Shown here piece by piece: positions 9,112 through 18,400 of a stretch of 64,000 nt of DNA (positions are counted from its first letter, which is position 1; each line of letters starts with the position of its first letter). Both the position numbers and the translations under genes were made by a program. Source of the DNA: HR10 sp964615335 (GTDB lineage: Bacteria; Acidobacteriota; Blastocatellia; HR10). A model generated the notes under the pieces. It was not told the DNA's origin, did not search any database, and worked only from the letters and a program-made list of their open reading frames with translations. The stretch is from contig CAZTMT010000009.1 in NCBI GenBank assembly GCA_964615335.1, positions 1 through 64,000 on the forward strand, read 5' to 3'.

Positions 9112-10050
9112 ATGGCGCTTTATCTGGTGACGGGAGGGGCCGGATTCATCGGCTCTCATGTGGTGGAGCGGTTGGTGGCGCTCTCGCATCGGGTGCGCGT
9201 TCTGGATGATCTCTCCGAAGGGCGAAGAGAGAACCTCGCCTCAGTCTGGGAGCGCATCGAGTTCCTCGAAGGCGATGTGCGCGATCTTGCGCTGGTGCGG
9301 CGCGCCATGCAGGGGGTGGAGTATGTTCTGCATCAGGCGGCGCTGCGTTCGGTCCCGCGTTCGGTCGCCGATCCCATCACGACGACGGAGGTGAATGTCC
9401 TGGGTACGGTGAACGTGCTGCGGGCGGCTCAAGAAGCTGGGGTGCGGCGCGTCGTGTTCGCGTCCTCATCGTCCGTCTACGGGGATGTGTCGGAGCTGCC
9501 GCTTCGGGAGACGCAGACCCCACGTCCGATCTCACCTTATGCCGTCTCGAAGCTGGTGGGCGAGTACTACTGTGCGCTCTTCACCAGGCTCTATGGGCTG
9601 GAGACGGTGAGTTTGCGCTACTTCAATGTCTTCGGGCCGCGGCAGGATCCGCACTCGGAATATGCGGCGGTGATCGCGCGGTTCATTCGCGCGGCGCTGC
9701 GGGGGGAACCGCTGGAGATTCACGGCGATGGGGAGCAGTCGCGCGATTTCACCTACGTTGAGAATGTGGTCGAAGCGAACCTTCGCGCGGCGGTTGTGCC
9801 GGGCATTGCCGGAGAGGTCTTCAACATCGGATGCGGAGAGCGATACTCCGTGCTGCAGGTGAAAGCGCATCTGGAGCGGATTTTGGGCCGATCGCTCCCG
9901 GCGCGGCACACCCCCCCGCGCCAGGGAGATATGCGCCACACGCAGGCCGATCTCAGCCGGGCTGAAGAGAAGCTCGGTTATCGCCCGCTCATCTCCTTCG
10001 AAGAGGGATTGCGTCGCACGGTGGAATTTTTCGCTCACCTTTCGCTGTGA
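9112..10050 (+). CDS. NAD-dependent sugar-nucleotide epimerase (GalE-like SDR)
   Basis: A 312-residue extended short-chain dehydrogenase. The Rossmann motif VTGGAGFIGSHVVE is at residues 5-18. The SSSVYG segment and the catalytic YAVSK (about 143-147) are present. The body resembles UDP-glucose 4-epimerases (PRSVADP, TEVNVLGTVNVLRAA, SLRYFNVFGPRQDP). It probably makes an epimerised UDP-sugar for the exopolysaccharide, but the substrate cannot be read from sequence. No clear ribosome site precedes the ATG. A weak TTGTTC/TAAGAT promoter at 9076-9105 would start transcription almost at the ATG. The stop overlaps the flippase start. Confidence 0.85.
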   Translation: MALYLVTGGAGFIGSHVVERLVALSHRVRVLDDLSEGRRENLASVWERIEFLEGDVRDLALVRRAMQGVEYVLHQAALRSVPRSVADPITTTEVNVLGTVNVLRAAQEAGVRRVVFASSSSVYGDVSELPLRETQTPRPISPYAVSKLVGEYYCALFTRLYGLETVSLRYFNVFGPRQDPHSEYAAVIARFIRAALRGEPLEIHGDGEQSRDFTYVENVVEANLRAAVVPGIAGEVFNIGCGERYSVLQVKAHLERILGRSLPARHTPPRQGDMRHTQADLSRAEEKLGYRPLISFEEGLRRTVEFFAHLSL

Positions 10051-11549
10051 TGTCTTGTCCGGAGCCGGTGCCCCCCTCGCTTCAGCGGAGGGCTCTCAGG
10101 AGCCTGACGGCGATTCTGGTCGGTCAAGCAGCCCTGCTTCTGGTTCAGTTCGGAGCAGGCGTTGTTCTGGCGCGACGACTGAGCCCGGCTGATTTCGGGA
10201 CATTCGCCGTGCTGATGTACCTGGTCTCGCTCGGCCATGTCCTGAGCGATTTCGGTCAGGGGACAGTTCTCGTGCAGCGCCCCGAGGAACCGCGACCTGC
10301 TGAGTGGCGCACGGCCTTCGTCCTTCAGCTTGGGGGAGCCGTGGTTTTCTCCCTTCTTGTCGGGGGGCTCGCTCGTCCCCTGGCGCGCGCTTTCGGCGTC
10401 GGAGAGGAGTTCATCGAGACCCTCCCGTGGGTTTTGCTTGCGGTGCTGGTGGCTCCTCTGGAGAGGGTTTCCGGCGCCGTGCTGGAACGCCGAATGGCCT
10501 ATTGGGCGATCAGCGCGGTTTCTCTCGTGGGGGGGATGCTGTATGCCGCGGTCGCGCTGAGTCTGGTCTGGAGCGGATTCGGCCTGTGGGGGCTGATAGG
10601 GGGGGCTCTGGCTGCCGGCTTCGGACGGGCGCTTGTGAGCCTGTGGCTCTCGCGCTGGCCTGTGGGCGCGCAGGTCGAAAGAGCCTTTCTCGCCGAATCG
10701 GTGAAGCGCGGGCGCTACTGTCAGCTCACGGATCTTCTGGGATTCCTTCGAGAGCAAACGCCGCAACTTGTCGCCGCGCCGCTGTTCGGCCCGGCCGCCG
10801 TGGGGTATCTCGTCTGGGCGCGAAATCTCACGTATGTGAGCCATTATCTTTTCGCCTCGGCTTTCACGCGCGTCGGATTCTCTCTTATGGCGCGGCTCTC
10901 GCAGGCGCGGGACTTCCCGCCTCAGGCGCCTTCGGTCGGTCGGCTCGTCGAAGCGATGACGTTCGCCCTGATGAGCATTATGGTCGTCTTTTTGGCCCTC
11001 CTTCTGGGCCTGGCGCACCCGGTGGTCACTGTGATCTACACGGAGAAGTGGGCGCCCGCGATTCCGGCACTGTATCTGTTCGGGGTACGCATGCTCGGGG
11101 GAGGGATTTTCAGCCTGTTTCTCTTCTTCCTGAATGGAGTTGGGCAGTTTCGTCTCACCGCGCGAGCTGTGGCGGCGTGGACGGCTCTGGAGGTGGGGGG
11201 AGCCGTGCTGCTGGCCCCGCACATGGGATTCTCTGGGGTCGCGATGGCTTCGGCTCTTGCCGTGTGGTTGCCGGCGTTTTGGCTCGTTCGGCATTTGGCC
11301 GCATTTCTGCGGGTTCGCGGTGAGTCCCTGCGGTTTTCGGAGATCGTCGGCAAGCCGGTTCTCATCGGAGGAGTCGTGGGAATCATCCTGCACGGGCTGG
11401 GCCAGAATGTCTCCGACCTCGGAGAGATGGCTGTCGTGGCCACATGTGGTGCCGGCATCTTCGCGCTCGCTCTTCTGTCGTGGAGCCGCCTGCTTCGAGG
11501 AGTGGGAGCATGGGGGGTGAAGGAGATCTTGCTCCTGTGGAGAGGGTGA
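10047..11549 (+). CDS. Wzx-like polysaccharide flippase
   Basis: A 500-residue protein with about twelve to fourteen membrane segments. The N-terminal region is typical of the PST/MviN-like flippases (LVQFGAGVVLARRLSPADFG). These move undecaprenyl-linked repeat units across the inner membrane for the Wzy polymerase. The start is GTG at 10047 or ATG at 10050; both overlap the stop of the epimerase gene. The next glycosyltransferase starts inside its last codons, so the locus is translated as a tight unit. Confidence 0.88.
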   Translation: MMSCPEPVPPSLQRRALRSLTAILVGQAALLLVQFGAGVVLARRLSPADFGTFAVLMYLVSLGHVLSDFGQGTVLVQRPEEPRPAEWRTAFVLQLGGAVVFSLLVGGLARPLARAFGVGEEFIETLPWVLLAVLVAPLERVSGAVLERRMAYWAISAVSLVGGMLYAAVALSLVWSGFGLWGLIGGALAAGFGRALVSLWLSRWPVGAQVERAFLAESVKRGRYCQLTDLLGFLREQTPQLVAAPLFGPAAVGYLVWARNLTYVSHYLFASAFTRVGFSLMARLSQARDFPPQAPSVGRLVEAMTFALMSIMVVFLALLLGLAHPVVTVIYTEKWAPAIPALYLFGVRMLGGGIFSLFLFFLNGVGQFRLTARAVAAWTALEVGGAVLLAPHMGFSGVAMASALAVWLPAFWLVRHLAAFLRVRGESLRFSEIVGKPVLIGGVVGIILHGLGQNVSDLGEMAVVATCGAGIFALALLSWSRLLRGVGAWGVKEILLLWRG

Positions 11550-12643
11550 CAGCGTCGCCCGAGCTTTCGGCTCGCACGGTGCACCCCTGGCGCGTGGCGG
11601 TTCTCATTCCGACCTATCGCCGGCCCGCGTATTTGGAGAGGTGCATGCGGTCTGTCCTTCGTCAGACCTGTCCCCCCCGCGACTTGGTCATTGTCCTGCG
11701 CGAGGAAGATGAGGAGTCCATGACCCTCGTGTGTCGGATGCGGGAAGAGATGTCGGCGGCGTATCGAAATTTCGAACGCGCGCGACATGTCTGTGCGCTC
11801 CCGGAGATCCACGCCGTGCCCGTCGCTCGCCCTGGTCCCGTCTGGGCGTTCCGGCAGGGGATCGAAGCTCTGCGGGCGCGTCAGGACGTGGATCTGGTCT
11901 TCGTCATTGACGATGATGCGGAGGCGGAGCCCGATTGGATCGAGCGCGGAAGCCGCCATTTCTTCGATCCGGCTGTGGGATGCGTCGCGGGGCGGGTCAT
12001 CGTCTGCAAGGACGGTTCTCCCGTGACGGCCCCTTCTGCTCGCCGGGTGGGTGAGATCACCTGGTACGGGCGATATAGTGGCGGGTTCGATCGCGCCGCG
12101 GAGATTTCCGACCCGATCCCGGTGAAGGGATTCCCGGGGGGCAATGTCGCCTTCCGGCGCGACGTGCTCGCTCGGATCGAGGTGGATGTGCGCTTCATCG
12201 GCTACGGCATTCAGTTCGAACTGGACCTCGCTTTTCAAATCCGGCGGCTCGGATACCGCATTCTCTTTGATCCCGCCTGTCGCGTGCGTCACTTCGAAGC
12301 CCCGCGAGCCCTCCCTGCGGCCTCGCGGGATGAACTGGCCTATCTCGTGTATACCTACAGCCACAATCACACCTACCTTATGCTGAAGCATCTTCCCCTT
12401 CCTCAAAAGCTCGCTTTCCTCCTCTACTTTTTCATTCGGGGGGAGAAGCGGTCCTGGGGATTGGGGACGATCCTCTGGGACATCTTGTGCTCTCGAACGG
12501 GAGCGTGGCGCACGCAGGCCTCTCTGGCGTTTGCGGGAAAATGGCACGGGATTCGAACCTACCGGATGTGGAAGGCGAGCCGGCGTGCGCTTCTCGCACA
12601 CGAAGAGGAGACGAGAGATGGCCCGAGCGACCCCTCATCATGA
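11510..12643 (+). CDS. Glycosyltransferase family 2
   Basis: A 377-residue GT-A glycosyltransferase. The nucleotide-binding start VAVLIPTYRRPAYLERCMRSV is followed by the metal-binding acidic motif VFVIDDDAEAE and by the acceptor-side GGNVAFRR, with a later ELDLAFQIRRLGYR element. It would add a sugar to the lipid-linked repeat on the cytoplasmic face. ATG 11510 is preceded by GAGGAG and overlaps wzx by 40 bases. GTG 11546, which gives a GTGA overlap like others in this operon, is a good alternative and would remove 12 residues. Confidence 0.88.
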   Translation: MGGEGDLAPVERVTASPELSARTVHPWRVAVLIPTYRRPAYLERCMRSVLRQTCPPRDLVIVLREEDEESMTLVCRMREEMSAAYRNFERARHVCALPEIHAVPVARPGPVWAFRQGIEALRARQDVDLVFVIDDDAEAEPDWIERGSRHFFDPAVGCVAGRVIVCKDGSPVTAPSARRVGEITWYGRYSGGFDRAAEISDPIPVKGFPGGNVAFRRDVLARIEVDVRFIGYGIQFELDLAFQIRRLGYRILFDPACRVRHFEAPRALPAASRDELAYLVYTYSHNHTYLMLKHLPLPQKLAFLLYFFIRGEKRSWGLGTILWDILCSRTGAWRTQASLAFAGKWHGIRTYRMWKASRRALLAHEEETRDGPSDPSS

Positions 12644-14285
12644 ATTCCTGGTGAGAGCATCAGCCGCCGCTTTTCTTGTGGCGGTTCTGGCCGGCTTGGG
12701 ACTGGCGCATCTTTTGCGGCTGGCTGATTGGAGGGCGATGCTTGTGGCCTCGGTCTTTGTAGGAGCCGGAGCGCTGGGCCTGCAGATCTTGAGGAATTGG
12801 CGATTCGGCATTGTGAGTTTCTTCGTCTGGATCGTCCTGGAGGATCTCATCCGGAAGTATCTCGGCAACCAGATCATCCTCTATGGGACGAAGGATCTTC
12901 TGATCCTTTTGACCTACGCGAGCTATCTTTTCGCGCGCCTGAAGGGGAGGCGCTCGGGGGATTTTCGAAGTCCGATTCGCATCCCGCTCGGGGCATGTCT
13001 CCTTCTGGCTCTGGCCGAATGCTTCAACCCGGAGATCGAGCATCCGCTCATTCCGGTCATTGGGCTGCGCATGCACTTCTTCTACATCCCGCTCCTTTAT
13101 CTGGGCTATGCGTACTTCGATTCCGAACCGCGACTTCGCCGCTTCCTTCTCTTCACCCTGGGGCTGGGAGCGGGCGTCTCCGCGCTGGGACTGCTTCAAG
13201 CGACGATCGGGTTGAATTTTCTGAATCCCGAGGGATTCGTCCCCGGGCTTCGACTGCATTTGATTCGGAGGGCTCCCGAGACCCAGGCCCTCGTCCCGCG
13301 ACCGACATCGGTCTTCGTGGATGCGGGGCGATTCGCCCAGTATCTCTTCATCCTCTTCTTCCTCGGACTGGGCGCTCTGTCCTACTGGTCGAATCTTCGG
13401 CGGGGGGAGAGATCAGGTGATGGGGAAGAGAGAGGATCCGCGGGAGTACGGCGTCCGGTGGGGGAGAGGACTCCTCGGGCCTTCGCGAGAGCAAACGAAG
13501 CGAAGTCTGCGCTGTCGTGGCAGGAGCGCGTTCTCTGGATCGCCTTCGGGATCATTAGTGTGGGGCTTGTTGTGAGCGCGCAACGCGCCGCTCTGCTGTT
13601 GGCCGCTTTCGCTCTTTTGCTCCTGGGGGGGATAGCGTGGCAGGAGAAGTTGATGTCCTGGATCGCGCGCTTGAGGAAGCGTTCGTTCCCTCTGGGGAAG
13701 ATCGCGTGGGGTATCGGCCTGGCTCTGCTGGGATTCGCCCTTCTGCACACGGAGCGCGTGATCGCTCTGTACCGGTTTTGCCTGGAGACGCTCTCGCCCC
13801 TGGCGCGGGAGGCGGAAGTCGCGTGGCGTCCGAAGGTCTACTGGCAGGACATCGTCTTCGCTGTGCAACAGGCGCGCCTGCTGGGTCATGGGACGGGGAC
13901 GGCTTCGCTGGGGCTTCAGTACTTGTATGGCCTGGATTACTTCTACGAGGGGGAGACGTGGTCGCCCTATCGCGTGGAGGGGGGATATGCCTCCATCATC
14001 TGGGAGTGGGGAGTCGCAGGCGTCGTCCTCTGGGTGTGGTGGACGGCGGCTCTGGTGTGGGCTTCACTTCGGAGGGCGTGGCAGCTTCGGGATTCGCGAT
14101 TCTTCGGGCTGGCCCTGGCGCTTGCTCTCTTGCTGCTGCTTTTGCATTTCCCCTACTTCTTCCTGGGCCTGCCCGTGTATCAGAACTACGTGAACAATGC
14201 CTATCACTGGTTCTTGAGCGGCCTGCTGTTTCGATTGTCTCGAATCGCCGGGAGGCCTCTCCCGAATTCCTTCGCTCACGGATGA
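12618..14285 (+). CDS. O-antigen polymerase (Wzy)-like membrane protein
   Basis: A 555-residue protein with about eleven to thirteen hydrophobic segments. A large loop near residues 390-470 carries HGTGTASLGLQYLYG and GGYASIIWEWGVAGVVLW, the arrangement seen in the O-antigen ligase/polymerase superfamily. It contains an extra polar insertion near residues 265-300. The start at ATG 12618 follows GAAGAGGAG and overlaps the upstream gene by 26 bases. With 7565-9004 the locus has two proteins of this superfamily; one may polymerise and one may ligate, but sequence alone does not say which. Confidence 0.75.
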   Translation: MARATPHHEFLVRASAAAFLVAVLAGLGLAHLLRLADWRAMLVASVFVGAGALGLQILRNWRFGIVSFFVWIVLEDLIRKYLGNQIILYGTKDLLILLTYASYLFARLKGRRSGDFRSPIRIPLGACLLLALAECFNPEIEHPLIPVIGLRMHFFYIPLLYLGYAYFDSEPRLRRFLLFTLGLGAGVSALGLLQATIGLNFLNPEGFVPGLRLHLIRRAPETQALVPRPTSVFVDAGRFAQYLFILFFLGLGALSYWSNLRRGERSGDGEERGSAGVRRPVGERTPRAFARANEAKSALSWQERVLWIAFGIISVGLVVSAQRAALLLAAFALLLLGGIAWQEKLMSWIARLRKRSFPLGKIAWGIGLALLGFALLHTERVIALYRFCLETLSPLAREAEVAWRPKVYWQDIVFAVQQARLLGHGTGTASLGLQYLYGLDYFYEGETWSPYRVEGGYASIIWEWGVAGVVLWVWWTAALVWASLRRAWQLRDSRFFGLALALALLLLLLHFPYFFLGLPVYQNYVNNAYHWFLSGLLFRLSRIAGRPLPNSFAHG

Positions 14286-14295
14286 GGAGGGGGCG

Positions 14296-15438
14296 ATGTC
14301 CGGGATTCTCGTCCTGGCGACGGACTGTCACACGCGTGGGGGGATTCAGCAGTACACGCATCATCTGGTGAGCGCTCTTCATGAGCTCTGCGGGTTCGAG
14401 GCCGTGCGCACGCTCTTTCTCTGGAGGGGGATGTGCGCGCCGCGCTTCTCGGAGAAGGTTCGGTTCGCGATCTCGGCGGCGATCGAGAGGTGGCGATTCC
14501 GGCCCTCTTTGGTGATCAGCACGCATGTGGGGATCGCGCGCGTGGCCTTCCTTCTGAAGAAGATGTTTCGGGTGCCTTATCTTGTCCTTGCTCACGGGGA
14601 TGAGGTCTGGGGAGAGGCTCCGTCCTATGCCCTGCGGGAGGCCGATGTTGTGCTCAGCGTGAGTCGCTTCACGGCGGAGCGCCTCGTGCGCCGACATGGC
14701 GTGGACGCACACCGCATCCGGGTGCTGCGACCGGCGGTGAGTCCGGAGCTGTTCCAATCTCCGATTTCTCCCGAATGTGTCCGGGAGCGTCACGGACTCC
14801 ACGGGAAGCGCGTGCTTCTGACGGTCGGGCGCCTCGTGCGAGAGGCCCGGTACAAGGGATACGAGAGCGTCCTTCACGCCCTTGTGCGGATTGGACGCCT
14901 CATGCCCACGGTCGCCTACGTGATCGTCGGGGATGGGGACGATCGTCCACGGCTGGAGCGCTTGGCGCGCGACCTGGGGGTGGGCGATATGGTGCATTTC
15001 GCGGGCGCTGTGGAAGACGCGTGGCTCGCGGCCTATTACGGCTGTTGCGATCTGTTTGTGATGCCCAGTCAGACGCGGCTCACCGATCCGTGTCATGGCG
15101 AAGGATTCGGGATCGTTTATCTTGAAGCGGCGGCCTTCGGGAAGCCCGCGATCGCGGGTCGTGAGGGGGGAAGCGCCGAGGCCGTCCTGGACGGCGTGAC
15201 CGGCGTGCTCGTGGACCCTTCCGATCCGGAGGAGATCGCGCGCGCGGCTCTGGATCTACTGCGGAATGAATCCCGACGCGCGCGGCTCGGACAGGCGGCG
15301 CGCGCGCGCGTTCTGCGCGAGTTCACCTGCGAACGATTCCGACAGGATGTGGAGGCGATTTTGAGGGAGTGCGGATACCTGGCCGGGAGGGAACCGATCG
15401 AAAGCCTATCCTCAGAGGGAGGGCGGTGCGCATTCTGA
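14296..15438 (+). CDS. Glycosyltransferase family 4
   Basis: A 380-residue GT-B glycosyltransferase. The N-terminal domain has CHTRGGIQQYTHHLV. The C-terminal domain has the donor-binding region LLTVGRLVREARYKGYE and the EX7E-type motif EGFGIVYLEAAAFGKP with GREGGSAEAV. It should transfer a hexose-type sugar from a nucleotide donor to the growing lipid-linked repeat. GAGGAGG precedes the ATG. It overlaps the next gene by 13 bases. Confidence 0.9.
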   Translation: MSGILVLATDCHTRGGIQQYTHHLVSALHELCGFEAVRTLFLWRGMCAPRFSEKVRFAISAAIERWRFRPSLVISTHVGIARVAFLLKKMFRVPYLVLAHGDEVWGEAPSYALREADVVLSVSRFTAERLVRRHGVDAHRIRVLRPAVSPELFQSPISPECVRERHGLHGKRVLLTVGRLVREARYKGYESVLHALVRIGRLMPTVAYVIVGDGDDRPRLERLARDLGVGDMVHFAGAVEDAWLAAYYGCCDLFVMPSQTRLTDPCHGEGFGIVYLEAAAFGKPAIAGREGGSAEAVLDGVTGVLVDPSDPEEIARAALDLLRNESRRARLGQAARARVLREFTCERFRQDVEAILRECGYLAGREPIESLSSEGGRCAF

Positions 15439-16604
15439 AGGTCACGCGATGTTTCCCGCCCGCTCTGGCCAGCGGAGGGATGAGTCGAACGGTCTCGGCG
15501 ATCGCGCGCGCGCTCGTTTGTCGCGGGCATCAGGTGACCGTCTACGCGTCGAATCTTCTCGATGCCGCCCGTCGGATGTCCGATCGAACGCTCATCGCCG
15601 AGCGAGAGGGGCTGCGCGTCTTTTATTTCCACACGCCCTTGCGATACCGATGGGATGGCCTGCAGCCGGAGATCTTTCGGCATCTGGACGAGTTGGATCA
15701 GTTCGACCTCATCCACGTCTACGGGGTGCGGGATTTTCTCTCGACGGTCGTCTGTTGGGCGGCGCGGCGGAGGAACATCCCCTATGTCGTCGAACCGATG
15801 GGCATGCTTCTTCCGGTCGGTCGGAGCCTTCGAAAGAAGCGCGCCTATGATTGGCTCTTCGGGCGCACGCTGATCGGGCATGCCGCGCGCGTCATCGTCA
15901 CCTCCGAGCAAGAGGCTCGGGAAGCTCAGCAGTGGGGGATCCCTTCGGAGAAGATCGCGCTGCGGAGGAACGGGCTCGATCTCTCGGAGTTCGAGCCCCT
16001 GCCGCCGCGCGGGGAATTGCGCGCGCGGTTGGGAGTGGCCGACCACCAGTGCCTCGTTCTGTATCTGGGACGGCTCGCCGTGAAGAAGAACGTGCCGCTT
16101 CTTCTGGAAGCCTTCGCCGAAGTGCGGAGGCCGGGCGATCTGTTGCTCATCGTCGGACCGGATGACGGAGATGGGACGCGCGCGCGGATCGAACGCATGA
16201 TCGCGCGGGGACGACTGGAAGAGTCCGTTCGTCTCATGGGACCGCTTTATCATCGCGAGCGGGTGCGCGCTCTTGTGGATGCCGATGTGCTCGTCTTGCC
16301 CTCGATTCACGAGAATTTCGGGAACGTGGCCATCGAGGCGCTCTGCTGCGGGACTCCGGTCATTGTGACGGACCGCTGCGGCGTCGCCCCGTGGATCGAA
16401 GGGCGCGCGGGGATCGTGATCGAACCGGAGAAGGCGGCTTTGAAAAAGGCCCTCCGATATCTGCTGGAGGACGAAGCGGAGCGCCGACGCCTCTCGGCGG
16501 AAGCACGGCGGCTGCGGACGCAGTTCTCCTGGGAAGAACCGGTGGAGCAACTGGAGGCGCTCTATGCGGAGATCCTTCGCGCGTATGGCGGAGGTCGGCG
16601 ATGA
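15426..16604 (+). CDS. Glycosyltransferase family 4
   Basis: A 392-residue GT-B enzyme. It begins VRILKVTRCFPPALASGGMS, the glycine-rich acceptor region. The C-terminal half has LVLYLGRLAVKKNVPLLLEA and HENFGNVAIEALCCGTPVI, the donor-binding and EX7E-like motifs. GTG 15426 is chosen because AGAGGGAGGG lies directly upstream and the family fold starts here; a start at 15369 would add 19 unrelated residues. The stop overlaps the next start as ATGA. Confidence 0.9.
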   Translation: MRILKVTRCFPPALASGGMSRTVSAIARALVCRGHQVTVYASNLLDAARRMSDRTLIAEREGLRVFYFHTPLRYRWDGLQPEIFRHLDELDQFDLIHVYGVRDFLSTVVCWAARRRNIPYVVEPMGMLLPVGRSLRKKRAYDWLFGRTLIGHAARVIVTSEQEAREAQQWGIPSEKIALRRNGLDLSEFEPLPPRGELRARLGVADHQCLVLYLGRLAVKKNVPLLLEAFAEVRRPGDLLLIVGPDDGDGTRARIERMIARGRLEESVRLMGPLYHRERVRALVDADVLVLPSIHENFGNVAIEALCCGTPVIVTDRCGVAPWIEGRAGIVIEPEKAALKKALRYLLEDEAERRRLSAEARRLRTQFSWEEPVEQLEALYAEILRAYGGGRR

Positions 16605-18400
16605 CAGTCATCCTGGGAGTGAATGCCTATCACGGAGATGCCGCAGCGGCGCTCGTCGTGGATGGAGCGCTGGTGGCGGCTGCTGAAGAAGAGCGCTTCG
16701 TGCGTGTGAAGCACGTCGCTGGCTTCCCCCATCGGGCGATCGCCTATTGTTTGAAAGAGGCCGGGATCACTCCCGAGGAGATCACGCATATTGCTCTCTC
16801 GCGAAATCCGCGCGCTCGCTGGTTTCGCAAAGTTCTGGCTCTGGGTCTCTACAGGCCGGACTGGAAGCGCGTCCGCGATCGGGTGAAAAATGCCTGGCGC
16901 TTGAGCGACCTTCGGGAGACGCTGGCCCAGAGTCTCGGCGTTGATCCGCGTCGCGTGCGCGCTTCCGCGCACTATGTCGAACACCACCGAGCCCATCTGG
17001 CGAGCGCCTTCTTCGTCTCGGGTCTGGAGGAAGCCGCCCTTCTCTCAGTGGATGGCATGGGCGATTTCGCGAGCCTGATGTGGGGGATCGGGCGAGGAGC
17101 GCGGATGGAGATTCGGGGAGCCGTGACCTTCCCTCACTCGCTGGGAATCCTCTACACGGCGGTGACGCAGTATCTGGGCTTCCCCCACTACGGGGACGAG
17201 TACAAGGTGATGGGGCTCTCCGCCTATGGGGAGCCGGCCTATCTGGATTTCTTTCGTCGGATCGTGCGCGTGCACGAGGGGATCTCCTTCCGCCTGGATC
17301 TCTCGTATTTCACTCATCACACCGATGGGGTTGCGATGACCTGGCGCGAGGGAGCGCCCGTTCTGGGCCCTCTCTATTCCGCGAAACTCGTTCGCGCTTT
17401 GGGACCGGCGCGCGAGCCGGGTCATCCCATCGAGGCGCGACACGCGCAGATCGCGGCATCGCTTCAGGCCGTGCTCGAGGAAGTCTTGCTCGAGCTTCTG
17501 GTCCGACTCCATGAGCGCACGCGCCTGAAGGCGGTTTGCCTGGCCGGAGGGGTCGCGTTGAATTGTCTCGTCAATGGGAAGATTCTCCGCCAGACGCCCT
17601 TTGAGCGCGTCTACATTCAGCCGGCGGCTCACGATGCCGGGACGAGTCTGGGAGCCGCTTTCTCCGTGTGGCATGAGCGGCTCGGGCGCCCTCGGACGTT
17701 CACGATGGAGCATGCCTACTGGGGACCGGAATGGTCCGACGCAGAGATCCGCGCCGCGCTGGAGCGTTCCGGACTCCGGGCCCGGCGCGTCTCGCAGGAG
17801 GAGCTGGCCGAAGCCGTCGCGCAGGCCGCGGCCGAAGGAAAGATCGTCGGCCTGTTTCAAGGGCGGATGGAGTTTGGTCCCCGTGCCCTTGGACATCGCA
17901 GCATCCTGGCCGATCCGCGCCGCCCGGAGATGAAGGAGATCCTCAATCGTCGGATCAAGCATCGGGAGCCGTTTCGCCCCTTCGCTCCCGCCATTGTGGA
18001 AGAGGCCGTGGGGGAGTATTTCGAGCTGGGGCATCCCTCGCCGTTCATGCTCATGGCCTATCCGGCTCGACCGGAGAAGCGCGCTCTCATTCCGGCGGCT
18101 CTGCATGTGGATGGAACAGGACGAGTGCAGACGGTCTCCCGGTCGGTCAATCCGCTTCTGTGGGAGATCCTGAAGCGGTTCGAACGCCGGACGGGTATCC
18201 CGGTTCTCATCAACACGTCGTTTAACGAGAACGAGCCGATCGTCTGCCGTCCGGAGGAAGCGATCCAGTGCTTTCAGCGCACGCGCATGGACTTGCTCGC
18301 CATCGGGCCCTATCTGGTCGCCAAGGAGGATCTCGCGGAGTCGGAAGATCTGCGGGAGAGTTTCCGCCAGGAGGAGAGCTATGTCGTTCTGGGCGAATAA
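16601..18400 (+). CDS. Carbamoyltransferase (NodU/CmcH/TobZ family)
   Basis: A 599-residue protein. The N-terminal ASKHA-fold Kae1-like domain has ILGVNAYHGDAAAALV, EEERFVRVKH, EHHRAHLASAFF and SVDGMGDFASL. The C-terminal carbamoyltransferase domain has VCLAGGVALNCLVNGK, RMEFGPRALGHRSIL and VLINTSFNENEPIV. Family members make carbamoyl-adenylate from carbamoyl phosphate and ATP and transfer it to a hydroxyl of a sugar or antibiotic. Placed among glycosyltransferases, it probably carbamoylates a sugar of the exopolysaccharide repeat. ATG 16601 overlaps the previous stop. Confidence 0.93.
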   Translation: MTVILGVNAYHGDAAAALVVDGALVAAAEEERFVRVKHVAGFPHRAIAYCLKEAGITPEEITHIALSRNPRARWFRKVLALGLYRPDWKRVRDRVKNAWRLSDLRETLAQSLGVDPRRVRASAHYVEHHRAHLASAFFVSGLEEAALLSVDGMGDFASLMWGIGRGARMEIRGAVTFPHSLGILYTAVTQYLGFPHYGDEYKVMGLSAYGEPAYLDFFRRIVRVHEGISFRLDLSYFTHHTDGVAMTWREGAPVLGPLYSAKLVRALGPAREPGHPIEARHAQIAASLQAVLEEVLLELLVRLHERTRLKAVCLAGGVALNCLVNGKILRQTPFERVYIQPAAHDAGTSLGAAFSVWHERLGRPRTFTMEHAYWGPEWSDAEIRAALERSGLRARRVSQEELAEAVAQAAAEGKIVGLFQGRMEFGPRALGHRSILADPRRPEMKEILNRRIKHREPFRPFAPAIVEEAVGEYFELGHPSPFMLMAYPARPEKRALIPAALHVDGTGRVQTVSRSVNPLLWEILKRFERRTGIPVLINTSFNENEPIVCRPEEAIQCFQRTRMDLLAIGPYLVAKEDLAESEDLRESFRQEESYVVLGE